A model generated the notes under the pieces. The model was not told where the DNA came from, ran no database searches, and was given only the letters and a program-made list of their open reading frames with translations. A stretch of 64,000 nucleotides of DNA from DATFWC01 sp045801465 (GTDB taxonomy: Bacteria; Pseudomonadota; Alphaproteobacteria; Rhizobiales; Xanthobacteraceae): positions 1 through 64,000 of the forward strand of contig JBJMSU010000234.1 in NCBI GenBank assembly GCA_045801465.1, given 5' to 3'. This document shows positions 9,862-18,224 of this stretch, piece after piece (within the stretch, counting starts at the first letter, position 1; each line of letters starts with the position of its first letter). Position numbers and translations under genes: made by a program.

Positions 9862-10344
9862 ATGAGCACAGTCGACGTCCTGGTCATGCGCCTGCCGCAC
9901 GCCGTGGACCTGCCGCTTCCGGCCTACCAGAGCGAGCAAGCGGCAGGTCTCGACCTGATGGCGGCGGTCCCATCCGATGCCCCGATGACGATTGCACCCG
10001 GCCAATGGGAGACCGTTCCGACCGGGCTGGTGCTCGCTCTCCCGTCGGGCAGCGAGGGCCAGGTCCGACCGCGTTCGGGCATTGCGGCGCGCTACGGCGT
10101 CACCGTGCTCAACGCGCCGGGGACCATCGATGCCGATTATCGCGGCGAAGTGCAGGTGATTCTCGTCAACCACGGCAGCGAACCTTTCGTGGTGACGCGC
10201 GGCATGCGAATTGCACAGCTGGTAGTTGCGGGACGGGAGCGCGCAAACATCTTGGCGACAACTCAGTTCATCGCAACGACTCGGGGAGAAGGGGGATTTG
10301 GTTCAACCGGCTTGGCCGGCGGCCACCATACCGAGGGGGAGTGA
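9862..10344 (+). CDS. dut: Deoxyuridine 5'-triphosphate nucleotidohydrolase (dUTPase)
   Basis: Hydrolyses dUTP to dUMP, keeping uracil out of DNA and supplying the dTMP precursor. All five trimeric-dUTPase motifs are visible in 160 residues: AGLDLMA (I), [12 protein letters not shown] (II), [11 protein letters not shown] with the catalytic Asp (III), RGMRIAQLV (IV) and [10 protein letters not shown] (V). The ATG at 9862 is only 6 bases from the end of a palindromic repeat, and the GGAGG within the repeat arm is its likely ribosome site, about 14 bases upstream. Confidence 0.96.
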   Translation: MSTVDVLVMRLPHAVDLPLPAYQSEQAAGLDLMAAVPSDAPMTIAPGQWETVPTGLVLALPSGSEGQVRPRSGIAARYGVTVLNAPGTIDADYRGEVQVILVNHGSEPFVVTRGMRIAQLVVAGRERANILATTQFIATTRGEGGFGSTGLAGGHHTEGE

Positions 10345-10527
10345 GCAGGTCCAACCGCTGGAATGGTAGCACAATTTTGAACATTTTACGCGTCGATGCC
10401 CGCGACCTGACCTGGTCGGCTCGCCGCCCCTGCTTGTCCCCGCCGGTCATAAAACCATGCGCCAGGATCATGTTCAGCGTTGCCCGGCAGTCATTGACAT
10501 TCGCCCCATGCGGTGTTCAGTGTTGCC

Positions 10528-10539
10528 GTAATATATTAC
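10528..10539. promoter_or_regulatory. Palindrome GTAATATATTAC before the Rrf2-family gene
   Basis: A perfect 12-base palindrome, AT-rich in a GC-rich background, 5 bases before the ATG of the Rrf2-type regulator. Position and symmetry suit an autoregulatory operator. No binding data can be inferred from sequence alone. The rest of 10345-10544 holds no gene that I can see. Confidence 0.4.
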
Positions 10540-10544
10540 CATCG

Positions 10545-10979
10545 ATGGTTGATTCGCGGCTGTCTTTCATGTCCCTGTTGTCCCGCAAGGGTCTCCTCGC
10601 CATTACGGCTGTGGTCGACATCGCGCTTCACGGCAAGACGCGACCGGTTTCGGCCAAGGCATTGGCGGCCCGCAACACGCTCCCGCCGCGTCACCTCGAA
10701 CCGGTCCTTCAGGCGCTGGTGCGGGAAGGCATTCTCAAAGGAATCCGGGGCCCGCGCGGCGGCTACGAGCTCGGCCGCGAATGGCGGAACATCACGGCTG
10801 CAGACATCCTGCGCGCCACGCAGAACCTGGAGGACGAGGATTCGGGCATGCCGTCCTCGCCGTTACTGGGCGACGTCGTGCTGCCGGCAATCGCCGAGGC
10901 GGAGCGGGCATTCTCGGCCGCGCTGGCGCGCATCAATGTCGAGGACTTGGCGCAGCGGGCACAAGGGGCCCAGTCGTAG
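10545..10979 (+). CDS. Rrf2-family transcriptional regulator, cysteine-free
   Basis: A 144-residue winged-helix protein. The conserved Rrf2 core is present: SRKGLLAITAVVDIALHG, KALAARNTLPPRHLEPVLQ (recognition helix) and GPRGGYELGR (wing). It contains no Cys, so it cannot hold the [Fe-S] cluster of IscR, NsrR or RirA in the usual way and must sense something else or nothing. The ATG at 10545 is used; an ATG at 10569 would also give a good family start. It converges with the FAD monooxygenase on the other strand. Its target is unknown. Confidence 0.8.
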   Translation: MVDSRLSFMSLLSRKGLLAITAVVDIALHGKTRPVSAKALAARNTLPPRHLEPVLQALVREGILKGIRGPRGGYELGREWRNITAADILRATQNLEDEDSGMPSSPLLGDVVLPAIAEAERAFSAALARINVEDLAQRAQGAQS

Positions 10980-10993
10980 GCCCCTCCAGGCGC

Positions 10994-12190
10994 TCAGATC
11001 GGGACCGCCGTGGCGTCGTAGGTGAAGAGCCAGTCGTAGCGCTCCTTGATCCGCTCCGGCTGCCATTCACGCGTCACGTAGGCCTCGGCTCCGGCCGCAT
11101 CCGCCAAACTTCTGTTGTGAAACCGCTGCGCGTTCTCCGCCGATCCGTTCACCGCCCGGGCGGTTCGATCGCGGCGCGCCGCTTCGTAGTGCGCGAAAGC
11201 CGTTGCATGATCGGCGTAGGTCCCGAGGCAACGGGCGAGGACGAACCCGTCCTCCAGCGCCATGACGGCCCCTTGCGCCAGCAGCGGCAGCATGGGGTGG
11301 CAGGCATCGCCGAGCAATGTGATTCGTCCTTTGGTCCAGTGCGGCATCGGCGGACGGACCATGAGCGCCCATTTGTAGGGCTCTTCGATGTTGCGAATGA
11401 TCGCATGGACGTCCGCGTGCCAGCCGCGGAAATCATTGGCGAGCTCTTCGGTCGTGCCCCGGATCGTCCACGACTCGATCTGCCAGTCGGTGCGTTCGAG
11501 AATGCCGACGAAGTTCATGAGCTCGCCGCGGCGCAGCGGATAATGCACCACGTGCCCGCCGGCGCCGACCCAGTTGGTGCCACAGGTGCGTGAGACCTGC
11601 GCCGGCAGCCGTTCCATCGGCACAATCCCGCGCCATGCGATGCAGCCGGTGAATTGCGCTGCACCGGCGCCGAACAGGCTCGCACGCACCTGCGAATGAA
11701 CGCCGTCTGCCCCGATCGCCAGCGGCGCCTGTGCGGTCTCGCCGGTCGCGAAGCGGAGCGTCACGCTCGTATCGGATTGCGCCACATCGATGCAGCGCAT
11801 ACCGAGATGCAGGGCATCGGGCTTGAGCCCACCGATGGCCTCGGCCAGGATGCCGTGCAGATCGCGCCGGTGCATCAGGACGTAGGGAAACCCGTAGAGC
11901 TCGATCGAGATCGCGCCGAGATCGAACAGCTTCCAGGTCTGCCCCGTGCTCCAGAGCCGTATCTCCTTGGCGGTCGGTATCGAGCTGATGCGCTCGACCG
12001 CTTCCTGCAAACCGAGCGCATAGAGGACGCGGGTTCCGTTCGAACTGATCTGGACCCCGGCGCCTACTTCCTTGAGCTCGGGCGCCTGCTCGTAGACGTC
12101 CACGTCGATGCCCCGGCGCAGCAGTGCCAAGGCGGCAGTCAGTCCACCGATGCCCCCGCCCACGATGGCCATCCGGCTCACACAGGCCAT
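10994..12190 (-). CDS. FAD-dependent aromatic-ring monooxygenase (salicylate/3-hydroxybenzoate hydroxylase-like)
   Basis: Class A flavoprotein hydroxylase of 398 residues. The FAD dinucleotide-binding motif [13 protein letters not shown] is at the N-terminus, the DG motif is [11 protein letters not shown], and the second FAD motif is [17 protein letters not shown]. These are the hallmarks of salicylate 1-, 3-hydroxybenzoate 6- and 6-hydroxynicotinate 3-monooxygenases, which use NAD(P)H and oxygen. The ATG at 12190 has a GAGGG upstream and starts just before the FAD motif. The substrate cannot be assigned. It is convergent with the Rrf2-type gene and divergent from divL. Confidence 0.82.
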   Translation of the reverse strand: MACVSRMAIVGGGIGGLTAALALLRRGIDVDVYEQAPELKEVGAGVQISSNGTRVLYALGLQEAVERISSIPTAKEIRLWSTGQTWKLFDLGAISIELYGFPYVLMHRRDLHGILAEAIGGLKPDALHLGMRCIDVAQSDTSVTLRFATGETAQAPLAIGADGVHSQVRASLFGAGAAQFTGCIAWRGIVPMERLPAQVSRTCGTNWVGAGGHVVHYPLRRGELMNFVGILERTDWQIESWTIRGTTEELANDFRGWHADVHAIIRNIEEPYKWALMVRPPMPHWTKGRITLLGDACHPMLPLLAQGAVMALEDGFVLARCLGTYADHATAFAHYEAARRDRTARAVNGSAENAQRFHNRSLADAAGAEAYVTREWQPERIKERYDWLFTYDATAVPI

Positions 12191-12469
12191 ACGCTGTTTC
12201 CCTCGCGTGCCGAAGCGGCTGGCCCGCCCGGCAATGTTCCGGGCATGACCTCGCCCGGCAGCGGAACGGGCCGCAACCCCGGAGCAGCCCCCGCCGTGGG
12301 ACAATAGCGCCTGGGCAGCTTGCGTTCATGGTCTGGGCTCTTAACGTTTCGCCGTCGTTGGGGTTACATTCCCACGATTCGCGGACGGAACGGCGGACCC
12401 GTCCGCATCACCGTCGGTCGCCTTGTTGGCGGTCGGCGGCCGATCTTGGGGCCGACCAAGGACAGGGGC

Positions 12470-14965
12470 ATGCCGGACCAGATCCGCGCGAACGTGGGTG
12501 TTGTTGCTCGCCCGCGGCGGACCGGCCTTCGCACCGCGACGATCTCGCTGGCAACCGCGTTTCAGACCTCGGCCGGCGCCGACGACGGGTCCGTCCCGTC
12601 GCTTGCAGTCGCCGTTATGGATGCCGCCCTGGCGCTCGACCGCTACGAGGTCGCCGCGCTCGCCGTGACCCTGGGTGTCATCTTCTTCGGCACCGTCACG
12701 GCCATCATGCTGGTGCGGACGCGCGCGCGCGCCGAACGCATCGAGGCCGATTCACGCGCCGAGATCATGGCACTCAAGGCGGAAGTCGACCGCACCAAGG
12801 CCCTGCTCCTGTCCGAACCGCAGGTGATCGTGGTGTGGCCTGCGAGCGGAGAGGAGCCCGAGATTCTCGGTGACGCCGCGATCGTCACATCGGCGCCGGT
12901 GCCGCGCCGGGTGCTCGCCTTCGGGACGTGGCTCGAAGCCGACGAGGCGCAAGCCCTGGAGCGCTCGGTCGAAACGCTGCGATCGCGCGGCGAAGGCTTC
13001 GCCATGGCGCTCACCACGCTTGGCGGGCGCCACGTCGAGGCGGTGGGTCGCGCCGTGGGCAACCGGGCGGTGCTGCGGCTCAAGGACACGAGCGGGGCGA
13101 TGCACGCACTGGCCGAGCTCGGGGGCCGGCACGACAAGCTTCTGCACGAGGTCGACACGCTGCAGTCGCTGATCGAGGCGCTGCCGTCTCCGATCTGGGC
13201 GCGCGACGCCGGCGGATGTCTGGTCTTCGTCAATGCCGCGTATGTGCGGGCCGTCGAAGCCGACGGCAGCGCCGACGTGCTCGAGCGCGGCCTCGAGCTG
13301 CTCGACCGCACGGCGCGCGAGGATTTGAGCGACGCGCGGGCGGCCGGCGAACGCTTCGCGGCGCGGCTTCCGGCGATCGTCGCCGGCACGCGGCGCATTC
13401 TCGACGTGCTGGAGGTGCCGACGCGCAGCGGCGCCGGCGGGATCGGGATCGACGCTACCGAAGTGGAAGGCCTGCGCGGCGAGATCAAGCGCATGGTCGC
13501 CGCGCATCGCCGCGTACTGGATCAGCTCGCGACCGCGGTCGCGATCTTCGGCGGCGATCAGCGGCTCACGTTCTATAATGCGTCATATCGCGCACTGTGG
13601 GGCCTGGAGGTCGAGTTCCTCGATCATGCGCCGAGCGATTCAGCGGTGCTCGATCAGCTGCGTGCCGCGCGCAAGCTGCCCGAGCAGGCCGACTTCCGGC
13701 AATGGAAGAACGAGCTGCACGAAGCCTACCGCGCTATCGAGCCTAAGGAGCACTGGTGGCACCTGCCGGACGGACGCACGTTACGCGTGGTGACCACGCC
13801 CGATCCCGAGGGCGGGGTCACCTATCTGTTCGACGACGTGACCGAGCGCCTCAACCTGGAGCGGCGCTTCGACGCGTTGATCCGGGTGCAGGGTGAAACC
13901 CTCGACAATCTGTCGGAAGCCGTTGCGGTGTTCGCCAGCGACGGTCGCTTGAGATTGTTCAATCCCGCCTTTGCGCGCATGTGGAAGCTCAACACCGCCC
14001 TGCTCGCCGAGCACCCTCACGTCGAAACCATCATCGAATGGTGCCGTCCGCTGCATGGCGACGAGGCGGCATGGGGAGCACTGCGCGGGGCTATCACCGG
14101 CATGGAGCATCGCGAGCCGCTCGCCCACCAGCTCGAGCGCCACGATGGCAGCGTGGTCGACTGCGCGACCGTTCCGCTGCCCGATGGCGCCACCCTGGTG
14201 ACGTTCGAGGACGTGACCGACACCGTAAATGTCGAACGCGCGCTGCGCGAACGCGCCGAAGCGCTCGAAGCGGCGGACCGGCTCAAGAACGATTTCGTCC
14301 ACCATGTTTCTTACGAGCTGCGCTCGCCCTTGACGAACATCATCGGCTTTGCCCAGCTGCTCGATGACATGTCCACCGGCCCGCTCACCGACCGACAGCG
14401 CGAATACCTCGGCTACATCACCACCTCGAGCGCGGCGCTGCTCGCCATCATCAACGATATTCTCGATCTGGCGACGATCGATGCCGGCGCCATGACGCTC
14501 GACCTCGGCTCCGTGGACGTCCGCAAGACCATGGAAGGCGCCGCCGAGGGAATCCGGGATCGCCTCAAGGAGCATGAAATTTCGCTGCAAATCCGCGTGC
14601 CTGCCGACATCGGGACGCTGGTCGCGGACGAGCGCCGGGTGCGGCAGATCCTGTACAATCTGCTGTCGAATGCCATCGGCTTCTCGCCGCCGGGCGGAAC
14701 CGTGATCCTCTCGGCCGAACGGGCGAACGGATCGGTCGTGTTTTCCGTGACCGACGACGGGCCGGGAATTCCGACCGAGCTGCAGGAGCGCGTGTTCGAC
14801 CGATTCGAGACCCATACGATCGGCTCGCGCCATCGCGGCGTCGGGCTCGGCCTCTCGATCGTGCGCTCGCTGGTGGAGCTGCACGGCGGCACCGTTACGA
14901 TCGATTGCACCACCGGTCGCGGTACCGCCGTCGCCTGCGCGTTTCCGCTCGAGCGTGCGGCGTGA
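12470..14965 (+). CDS. divL: DivL-type cell-cycle histidine kinase homologue with Tyr in the H-box
   Basis: An 831-residue membrane kinase-like protein. It has one hydrophobic segment (AALAVTLGVIFFGTVTAIML, about residues 62-81), PAS-like domains (about 230-600), a dimerisation domain and a HATPase domain. The H-box reads DFVHHVSYELRSPL: Tyr (residue 615, codon TAC at 14312) replaces the usual phospho-acceptor His, the defining trait of DivL, which in Caulobacter works with DivK and CckA upstream of CtrA. ATP-binding boxes are intact (LYNLLSNAI, DDGPGIP, GVGLGLSIV). The ATG at 12470 follows GACAGGGGC; an upstream TTG is possible. It overlaps tsaE by one base. The gap 12191-12469 holds no gene. 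Confidence 0.88.
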   Translation: MPDQIRANVGVVARPRRTGLRTATISLATAFQTSAGADDGSVPSLAVAVMDAALALDRYEVAALAVTLGVIFFGTVTAIMLVRTRARAERIEADSRAEIMALKAEVDRTKALLLSEPQVIVVWPASGEEPEILGDAAIVTSAPVPRRVLAFGTWLEADEAQALERSVETLRSRGEGFAMALTTLGGRHVEAVGRAVGNRAVLRLKDTSGAMHALAELGGRHDKLLHEVDTLQSLIEALPSPIWARDAGGCLVFVNAAYVRAVEADGSADVLERGLELLDRTAREDLSDARAAGERFAARLPAIVAGTRRILDVLEVPTRSGAGGIGIDATEVEGLRGEIKRMVAAHRRVLDQLATAVAIFGGDQRLTFYNASYRALWGLEVEFLDHAPSDSAVLDQLRAARKLPEQADFRQWKNELHEAYRAIEPKEHWWHLPDGRTLRVVTTPDPEGGVTYLFDDVTERLNLERRFDALIRVQGETLDNLSEAVAVFASDGRLRLFNPAFARMWKLNTALLAEHPHVETIIEWCRPLHGDEAAWGALRGAITGMEHREPLAHQLERHDGSVVDCATVPLPDGATLVTFEDVTDTVNVERALRERAEALEAADRLKNDFVHHVSYELRSPLTNIIGFAQLLDDMSTGPLTDRQREYLGYITTSSAALLAIINDILDLATIDAGAMTLDLGSVDVRKTMEGAAEGIRDRLKEHEISLQIRVPADIGTLVADERRVRQILYNLLSNAIGFSPPGGTVILSAERANGSVVFSVTDDGPGIPTELQERVFDRFETHTIGSRHRGVGLGLSIVRSLVELHGGTVTIDCTTGRGTAVACAFPLERAA

Positions 14966-16512
14966 TGGCGGGTGCGGCGGCAGACCCGCTCCCCGACGCG
15001 CCGGCGGGCGAAGAATTGGCGGTCGAGCTCGCCGACGAGGATGCGACGTCTCGGCTGGCCGGTGATATCGCGGCGGTGCTCGCGCCCGGCAACATGGTGA
15101 CGCTCTCGGGCGACCTCGGCAGCGGCAAGACGACCTTCGCGCGCGCCTTGATCCGGCGGCTGGCCGGCGATGCATCGCTGGAGGTGCCGAGTCCGACGTT
15201 CACGCTGATGCAGACCTACGACCTGCAGTGCTCGATCGTGCATGTGGATCTCTACCGGGTGAACGCGCCCGAGGAACTGGTCGAGATGGGGTTTGCCGAT
15301 CTCGCCGATGACGCCATTGTGCTGGTCGAATGGCCGGACCGCGCCGATGGATTTCTCCTCCCCGATCGGCTCGATCTGGACTTCGCGATGATGCCCGAAC
15401 GCGGGCCGACCTACCGCCTTGCGCGCATTACGGCCCAAGGCGCGCTTGCCACCCGCATCGAGCGACTGACGGTGATCCGCCGGTTTCTCGAAGAAGCAGG
15501 ATTCGGGACGGCGGAGCGAATGCCGGTGCAAGGCGACGCGTCGACGCGCGCCTACGAACGCCTCGCCCTGGGCGAAAGACGCGCCATTCTGATGAATGCC
15601 CCGCACCGGCCGGACGGTCCGCCGCTGCGCGGCGGCCTGCCATACAGCAGGCTCGTCCACCTCGCCGAGGATGTGAAGCCGTTCGTGGCCATGGCACGGG
15701 CGTTACGCGAACGCGGCTTTTCCGCGCCCGCCGTCCAGGCCGCCGATCTCGAGGCCGGTCTGCTCATTCTCGAGGATTTCGGCAGCGAGCCGGTGGTCGC
15801 GGGCGACCCGCCGCTGGCAATCGAGGAGCGCTATGCGGCGGGCGTCGATCTCCTGGTGGCGCTGCATCAGCTCACCTTGCCCGAGGTGCTGCCGGTGTCG
15901 CCGCGCATCGAGTATCGGCTGCCGCGCTACGATCTCGACGCATTCCTGATCGAGGCCGAGCTGTTGCCCGATTGGTATCTGCCGCAGCACGGCGCGCAGC
16001 CGGATGCCGCGACGCGCGAGGAGTTCGCCGCCCTGTGGCGCGAAGCCCTGGCCGCAGCGGTCACCGCGCCGGCGACCTGGGTCCTGCGCGACTATCATTC
16101 GCCCAATCTGCTCTGGCTCGCCCAGCGCCAAGGCATCGCGCGCGTCGGCCTCCTCGATTTTCAGGACGCCCTCTTGGGGCCGCCCGCCTACGACGTGGTT
16201 TCGCTGCTGCAGGACGCCCGGGTGGACGTCCCTGAGTCGATCGAGGTCGGCCTGCTCAGCCGCTACATCAAGGCGCGGCGGGCGCACGATCGCACCTTCG
16301 ACCTCAACAAGTTCTTCCAGCAGTATGCGGTCGTCGGCGCCCAGCGCGCCACCAAGATCCTCGGCATCTTCTCCCGCCTCGCCAAGCGCGACGGCAAGCC
16401 GCAATACCTCCGTCATCAACCGCGGATATGGCGCAACCTGCGGCGGTCGCTGTCGCATCCTGAGCTTAAGCCCCTGAAGACATGGTACGACAAGCACGCC
16501 CTGGCCCCGTGA
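14965..16512 (+). CDS. Fusion of tRNA threonylcarbamoyladenosine ATPase TsaE and an AmgK-type sugar kinase
   Basis: A 515-residue two-domain protein. Residues about 1-165 are TsaE: Walker A GDLGSGKTTFARAL, SPTFTLMQTYD, HVDLYRV and VLVEWPDRA. This ATPase is needed for t6A37 formation on tRNA. Residues about 175-510 are an aminoglycoside-phosphotransferase-fold kinase with RDYHSPNLLW (catalytic loop) and GLLDFQDA (Mg-binding). The kinase resembles AmgK, which phosphorylates N-acetylmuramate at the anomeric position in cell-wall recycling. The next gene is MurU-like, the partner enzyme, which supports that reading. The start overlaps the divL stop (TGATG). Confidence 0.88.
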   Translation: MAGAAADPLPDAPAGEELAVELADEDATSRLAGDIAAVLAPGNMVTLSGDLGSGKTTFARALIRRLAGDASLEVPSPTFTLMQTYDLQCSIVHVDLYRVNAPEELVEMGFADLADDAIVLVEWPDRADGFLLPDRLDLDFAMMPERGPTYRLARITAQGALATRIERLTVIRRFLEEAGFGTAERMPVQGDASTRAYERLALGERRAILMNAPHRPDGPPLRGGLPYSRLVHLAEDVKPFVAMARALRERGFSAPAVQAADLEAGLLILEDFGSEPVVAGDPPLAIEERYAAGVDLLVALHQLTLPEVLPVSPRIEYRLPRYDLDAFLIEAELLPDWYLPQHGAQPDAATREEFAALWREALAAAVTAPATWVLRDYHSPNLLWLAQRQGIARVGLLDFQDALLGPPAYDVVSLLQDARVDVPESIEVGLLSRYIKARRAHDRTFDLNKFFQQYAVVGAQRATKILGIFSRLAKRDGKPQYLRHQPRIWRNLRRSLSHPELKPLKTWYDKHALAP

Positions 16513-16543
16513 GTCGGAGCTGATTGAAGGTGGAAGGAGCGAC

Positions 16544-17296
16544 ATGACCATGCCGAGCCGCGCCATGGTGCTTGCTGCCGGCTTTGGCGTGCGCATGAAG
16601 CCGCTCACCGATCGCCTGCCCAAGCCGCTCATCGAGGTCGGCGGCAAGGCGCTGATCGACCACGTGCTCGACCGCCTCGCGGAGGTCGGCGTCGAGCTTA
16701 TCGTGCTCAATGTGCATTACTTGGCCGATGCCCTGGAGCGCCATCTTGCCGGCCGCCGCGGCATCACCATCTCGGATGAGCGCGATCAGATCCTGGAAAG
16801 CGGCGGCGGCGTCGTGAAGGCTTTGCCGCTGCTTGGCGCGGCGCCGTTCTTTCTCGTCAATTCCGACACGATCTGGATCGAAGGCGTGAAGCCCAACCTG
16901 GCGCGGCTTGCGGAAGGCTTTGATCCGGCCGGCATGGACGCGTTGTTGCTGCTCGCGCCGGCGGCAACGAGCGTCGGCTATTCCGGACGCGGCGATTACA
17001 CCATGGCGCCCGACGGGCGGCTGCAACGGCGTGGCGAGCGCCACGTCGTGCCGTTCGTCTATGCCGGCGCGGCCATCTTTTCGCCCGCGCTGTTCGTCGA
17101 TGCCCCGGCGGGGCCGTTCTCGTTGACGCGGCTGTTCGATCGTGCCGAGCAGGCAGGCCGGCTGCATGGACTGCGCCTCGAAGGCGTGTGGATGCACGTC
17201 GGCACGCCCGAGGCGATCGCCGAGGCGGAAGCCGCGCTCCGGGGCGGCCGCGCTGTTGAGCTGGCGCGCCGGTGCAATGCGGCGCGGACGCCATAG
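16544..17296 (+). CDS. murU: MurU-type N-acetylmuramate-1-phosphate uridylyltransferase
   Basis: Nucleotidyltransferase of 250 residues. The N-terminal motif LAAGFGVRMKPLTDRLPKPL is the sugar-nucleotidyltransferase signature, and the divalent-metal Asp is in VNSDTIW. With AmgK it would convert recycled MurNAc to UDP-MurNAc and bypass de novo synthesis. GGAAGGAG lies 6-8 bases before the ATG. A diverged second copy of its 3' end lies downstream, after vapBC. Function is inferred from the AmgK neighbour; other sugar-1-phosphate nucleotidyltransferases look similar. Confidence 0.85.
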   Translation: MTMPSRAMVLAAGFGVRMKPLTDRLPKPLIEVGGKALIDHVLDRLAEVGVELIVLNVHYLADALERHLAGRRGITISDERDQILESGGGVVKALPLLGAAPFFLVNSDTIWIEGVKPNLARLAEGFDPAGMDALLLLAPAATSVGYSGRGDYTMAPDGRLQRRGERHVVPFVYAGAAIFSPALFVDAPAGPFSLTRLFDRAEQAGRLHGLRLEGVWMHVGTPEAIAEAEAALRGGRAVELARRCNAARTP

Positions 17297-17337
17297 CTTG
17301 GCTCACGGCGCGCGCCATGGCATTAGCATGTTGCCGG

Positions 17338-17371
17338 TTGTATTGCGCATATGTCAGCGATGTAATACAAT
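17338..17371 (+). promoter_or_regulatory. vapBC promoter with overlapping inverted-repeat operator
   Basis: Arms TTGTATT (17338-17344) and AATACAA (17364-17370) form an inverted repeat. It overlaps a possible promoter, TTGCGC (17343-17348), 17 bases, TACAAT (17366-17371). A start about 7 bases later falls on the vapB ATG itself, and no Shine-Dalgarno is visible, so the transcript may be leaderless. Autorepression by VapBC through such repeats is usual for the family. Confidence 0.45.
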
Positions 17372-17377
17372 GCTATC

Positions 17378-17635
17378 ATGAAGACATTGACGGTTCGGTT
17401 GCCTGAAGCCCTGGTCGCGAAGATTGAAGCCGAGTCGCGGCGACGCAAGCTGTCGAAATCCGACGTCGTGCGCGAGCGACTGACGGGGGCGGAGAAGTCG
17501 CGCCGCCGGCAGCCGGCGGTGCTCGACGCGATCGCCGATGTCATCGGTTCGCTCGACGGGCTGCCGAGCGATTTGAGCGCGCGGACGAAAAAGTACTTGA
17601 AGTCAACCGGCTATGGCGCCAAGGGCACTCGTTGA
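17378..17635 (+). CDS. VapB-type ribbon-helix-helix antitoxin
   Basis: An 85-residue protein. The first half (MKTLTVRLPEALVAKIEAES and RRRKLSKSDVVRERL) is a CopG/RHH DNA-binding fold. The C-terminal part would bind and block the toxin. It overlaps the PIN-domain gene by 23 bases, as in VapBC operons. It lies between murU and addB, genes usually adjacent in this order, so it is an insertion. Confidence 0.8.
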   Translation: MKTLTVRLPEALVAKIEAESRRRKLSKSDVVRERLTGAEKSRRRQPAVLDAIADVIGSLDGLPSDLSARTKKYLKSTGYGAKGTR

Positions 17636-18023
17636 CGCCGGCTTTCTCGTGGCGCTGCTCAGTCGCCGCGACGCCAACCATCGCTGGGCCGCCGCGCAGG
17701 CGCAACGCTTCCCGCCTCCCTGGACGACCTGCGAAGCGGTGCTGTCGGAGACATGTCATTTGCTCGGGGGCCGCGGGACCCGGAGCCTCGCGTCGTTGCT
17801 TCGCCGTGACGCCCTCGTCTGCGGCTATCGGTTCGCCGATGACATGGATGCCGTGCTCAAGCTGCTGGAGAAATATTCGGACATGTCGATGAGCTTCGCG
17901 GATGCCTGCCTTGTTCGCATGACCGAGACGCTGAACAATCCCATGCTACTGACCACCGATGCCGATTTCCGCATTTACCGGCGGCACGGCCGGCAGATCA
18001 TTCCGTGCGTGCTGCCACCCTGA
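17613..18023 (+). CDS. VapC-type PIN-domain toxin (ribonuclease)
   Basis: A 136-residue PIN-domain protein, probably an RNase that cleaves tRNA or other RNA when free of VapB. The acidic metal-binding residues are all in place: Asp in RALVDAGFLVALLSRRD, Glu in CEAVLSETCHLLGG, Asp in MSFADACLVRM and Asp in LLTTDADFRIYRR. The active site looks intact, so the toxin should be functional. Start codon ATG at 17613 lies within vapB. Confidence 0.85.
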   Translation: MAPRALVDAGFLVALLSRRDANHRWAAAQAQRFPPPWTTCEAVLSETCHLLGGRGTRSLASLLRRDALVCGYRFADDMDAVLKLLEKYSDMSMSFADACLVRMTETLNNPMLLTTDADFRIYRRHGRQIIPCVLPP

Positions 18024-18055
18024 AGCCGAAGTCGAAAATGCAGCTTCCGAGCCTA

Positions 18056-18224
18056 TTCTCGCTGACCGGGCTGTTCGGTGGCCGGCCGGCTGCACGGCCT
18101 GCGCCTCGAAGGCGCGGGGATGCACGTCGGCACCCCGGAGGCCATCGCCGAGGCTGAGGCTGCGCTCAGAGCGGGACGTGCTGTTGAAATGTTGGGCCAC
18201 AGTGATGCAGCCCGAAGGCCATAA
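18056..18224 (+). pseudogene. Remnant of a second murU 3' end
   Basis: This stretch matches the last part of murU (from about 17118). Conserved blocks include TTCTCG, GGCTGTTCG and CGCCTCGAAGGCG, and the frame after 18084 reads like GRLHGLRLEG, HVGTPEAIAEAEAALR, GRAVE. It has a 10-base deletion against murU, which breaks the frame, and many silent differences. It is therefore not a recent exact duplication. It follows vapC directly and suggests that vapBC came in with, or was inserted into, a murU-like gene end. Confidence 0.75.

Noticed and set aside
10494..10534. Sigma-70-type promoter TTGACA with TAATAT before the Rrf2 gene
   Set aside because: The two boxes are 29 bases apart, too far for a promoter.
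12191..12469. CtrA box before divL
   Set aside because: TTAACG near 12352 lacks the second TTAA half-site at the proper spacing.
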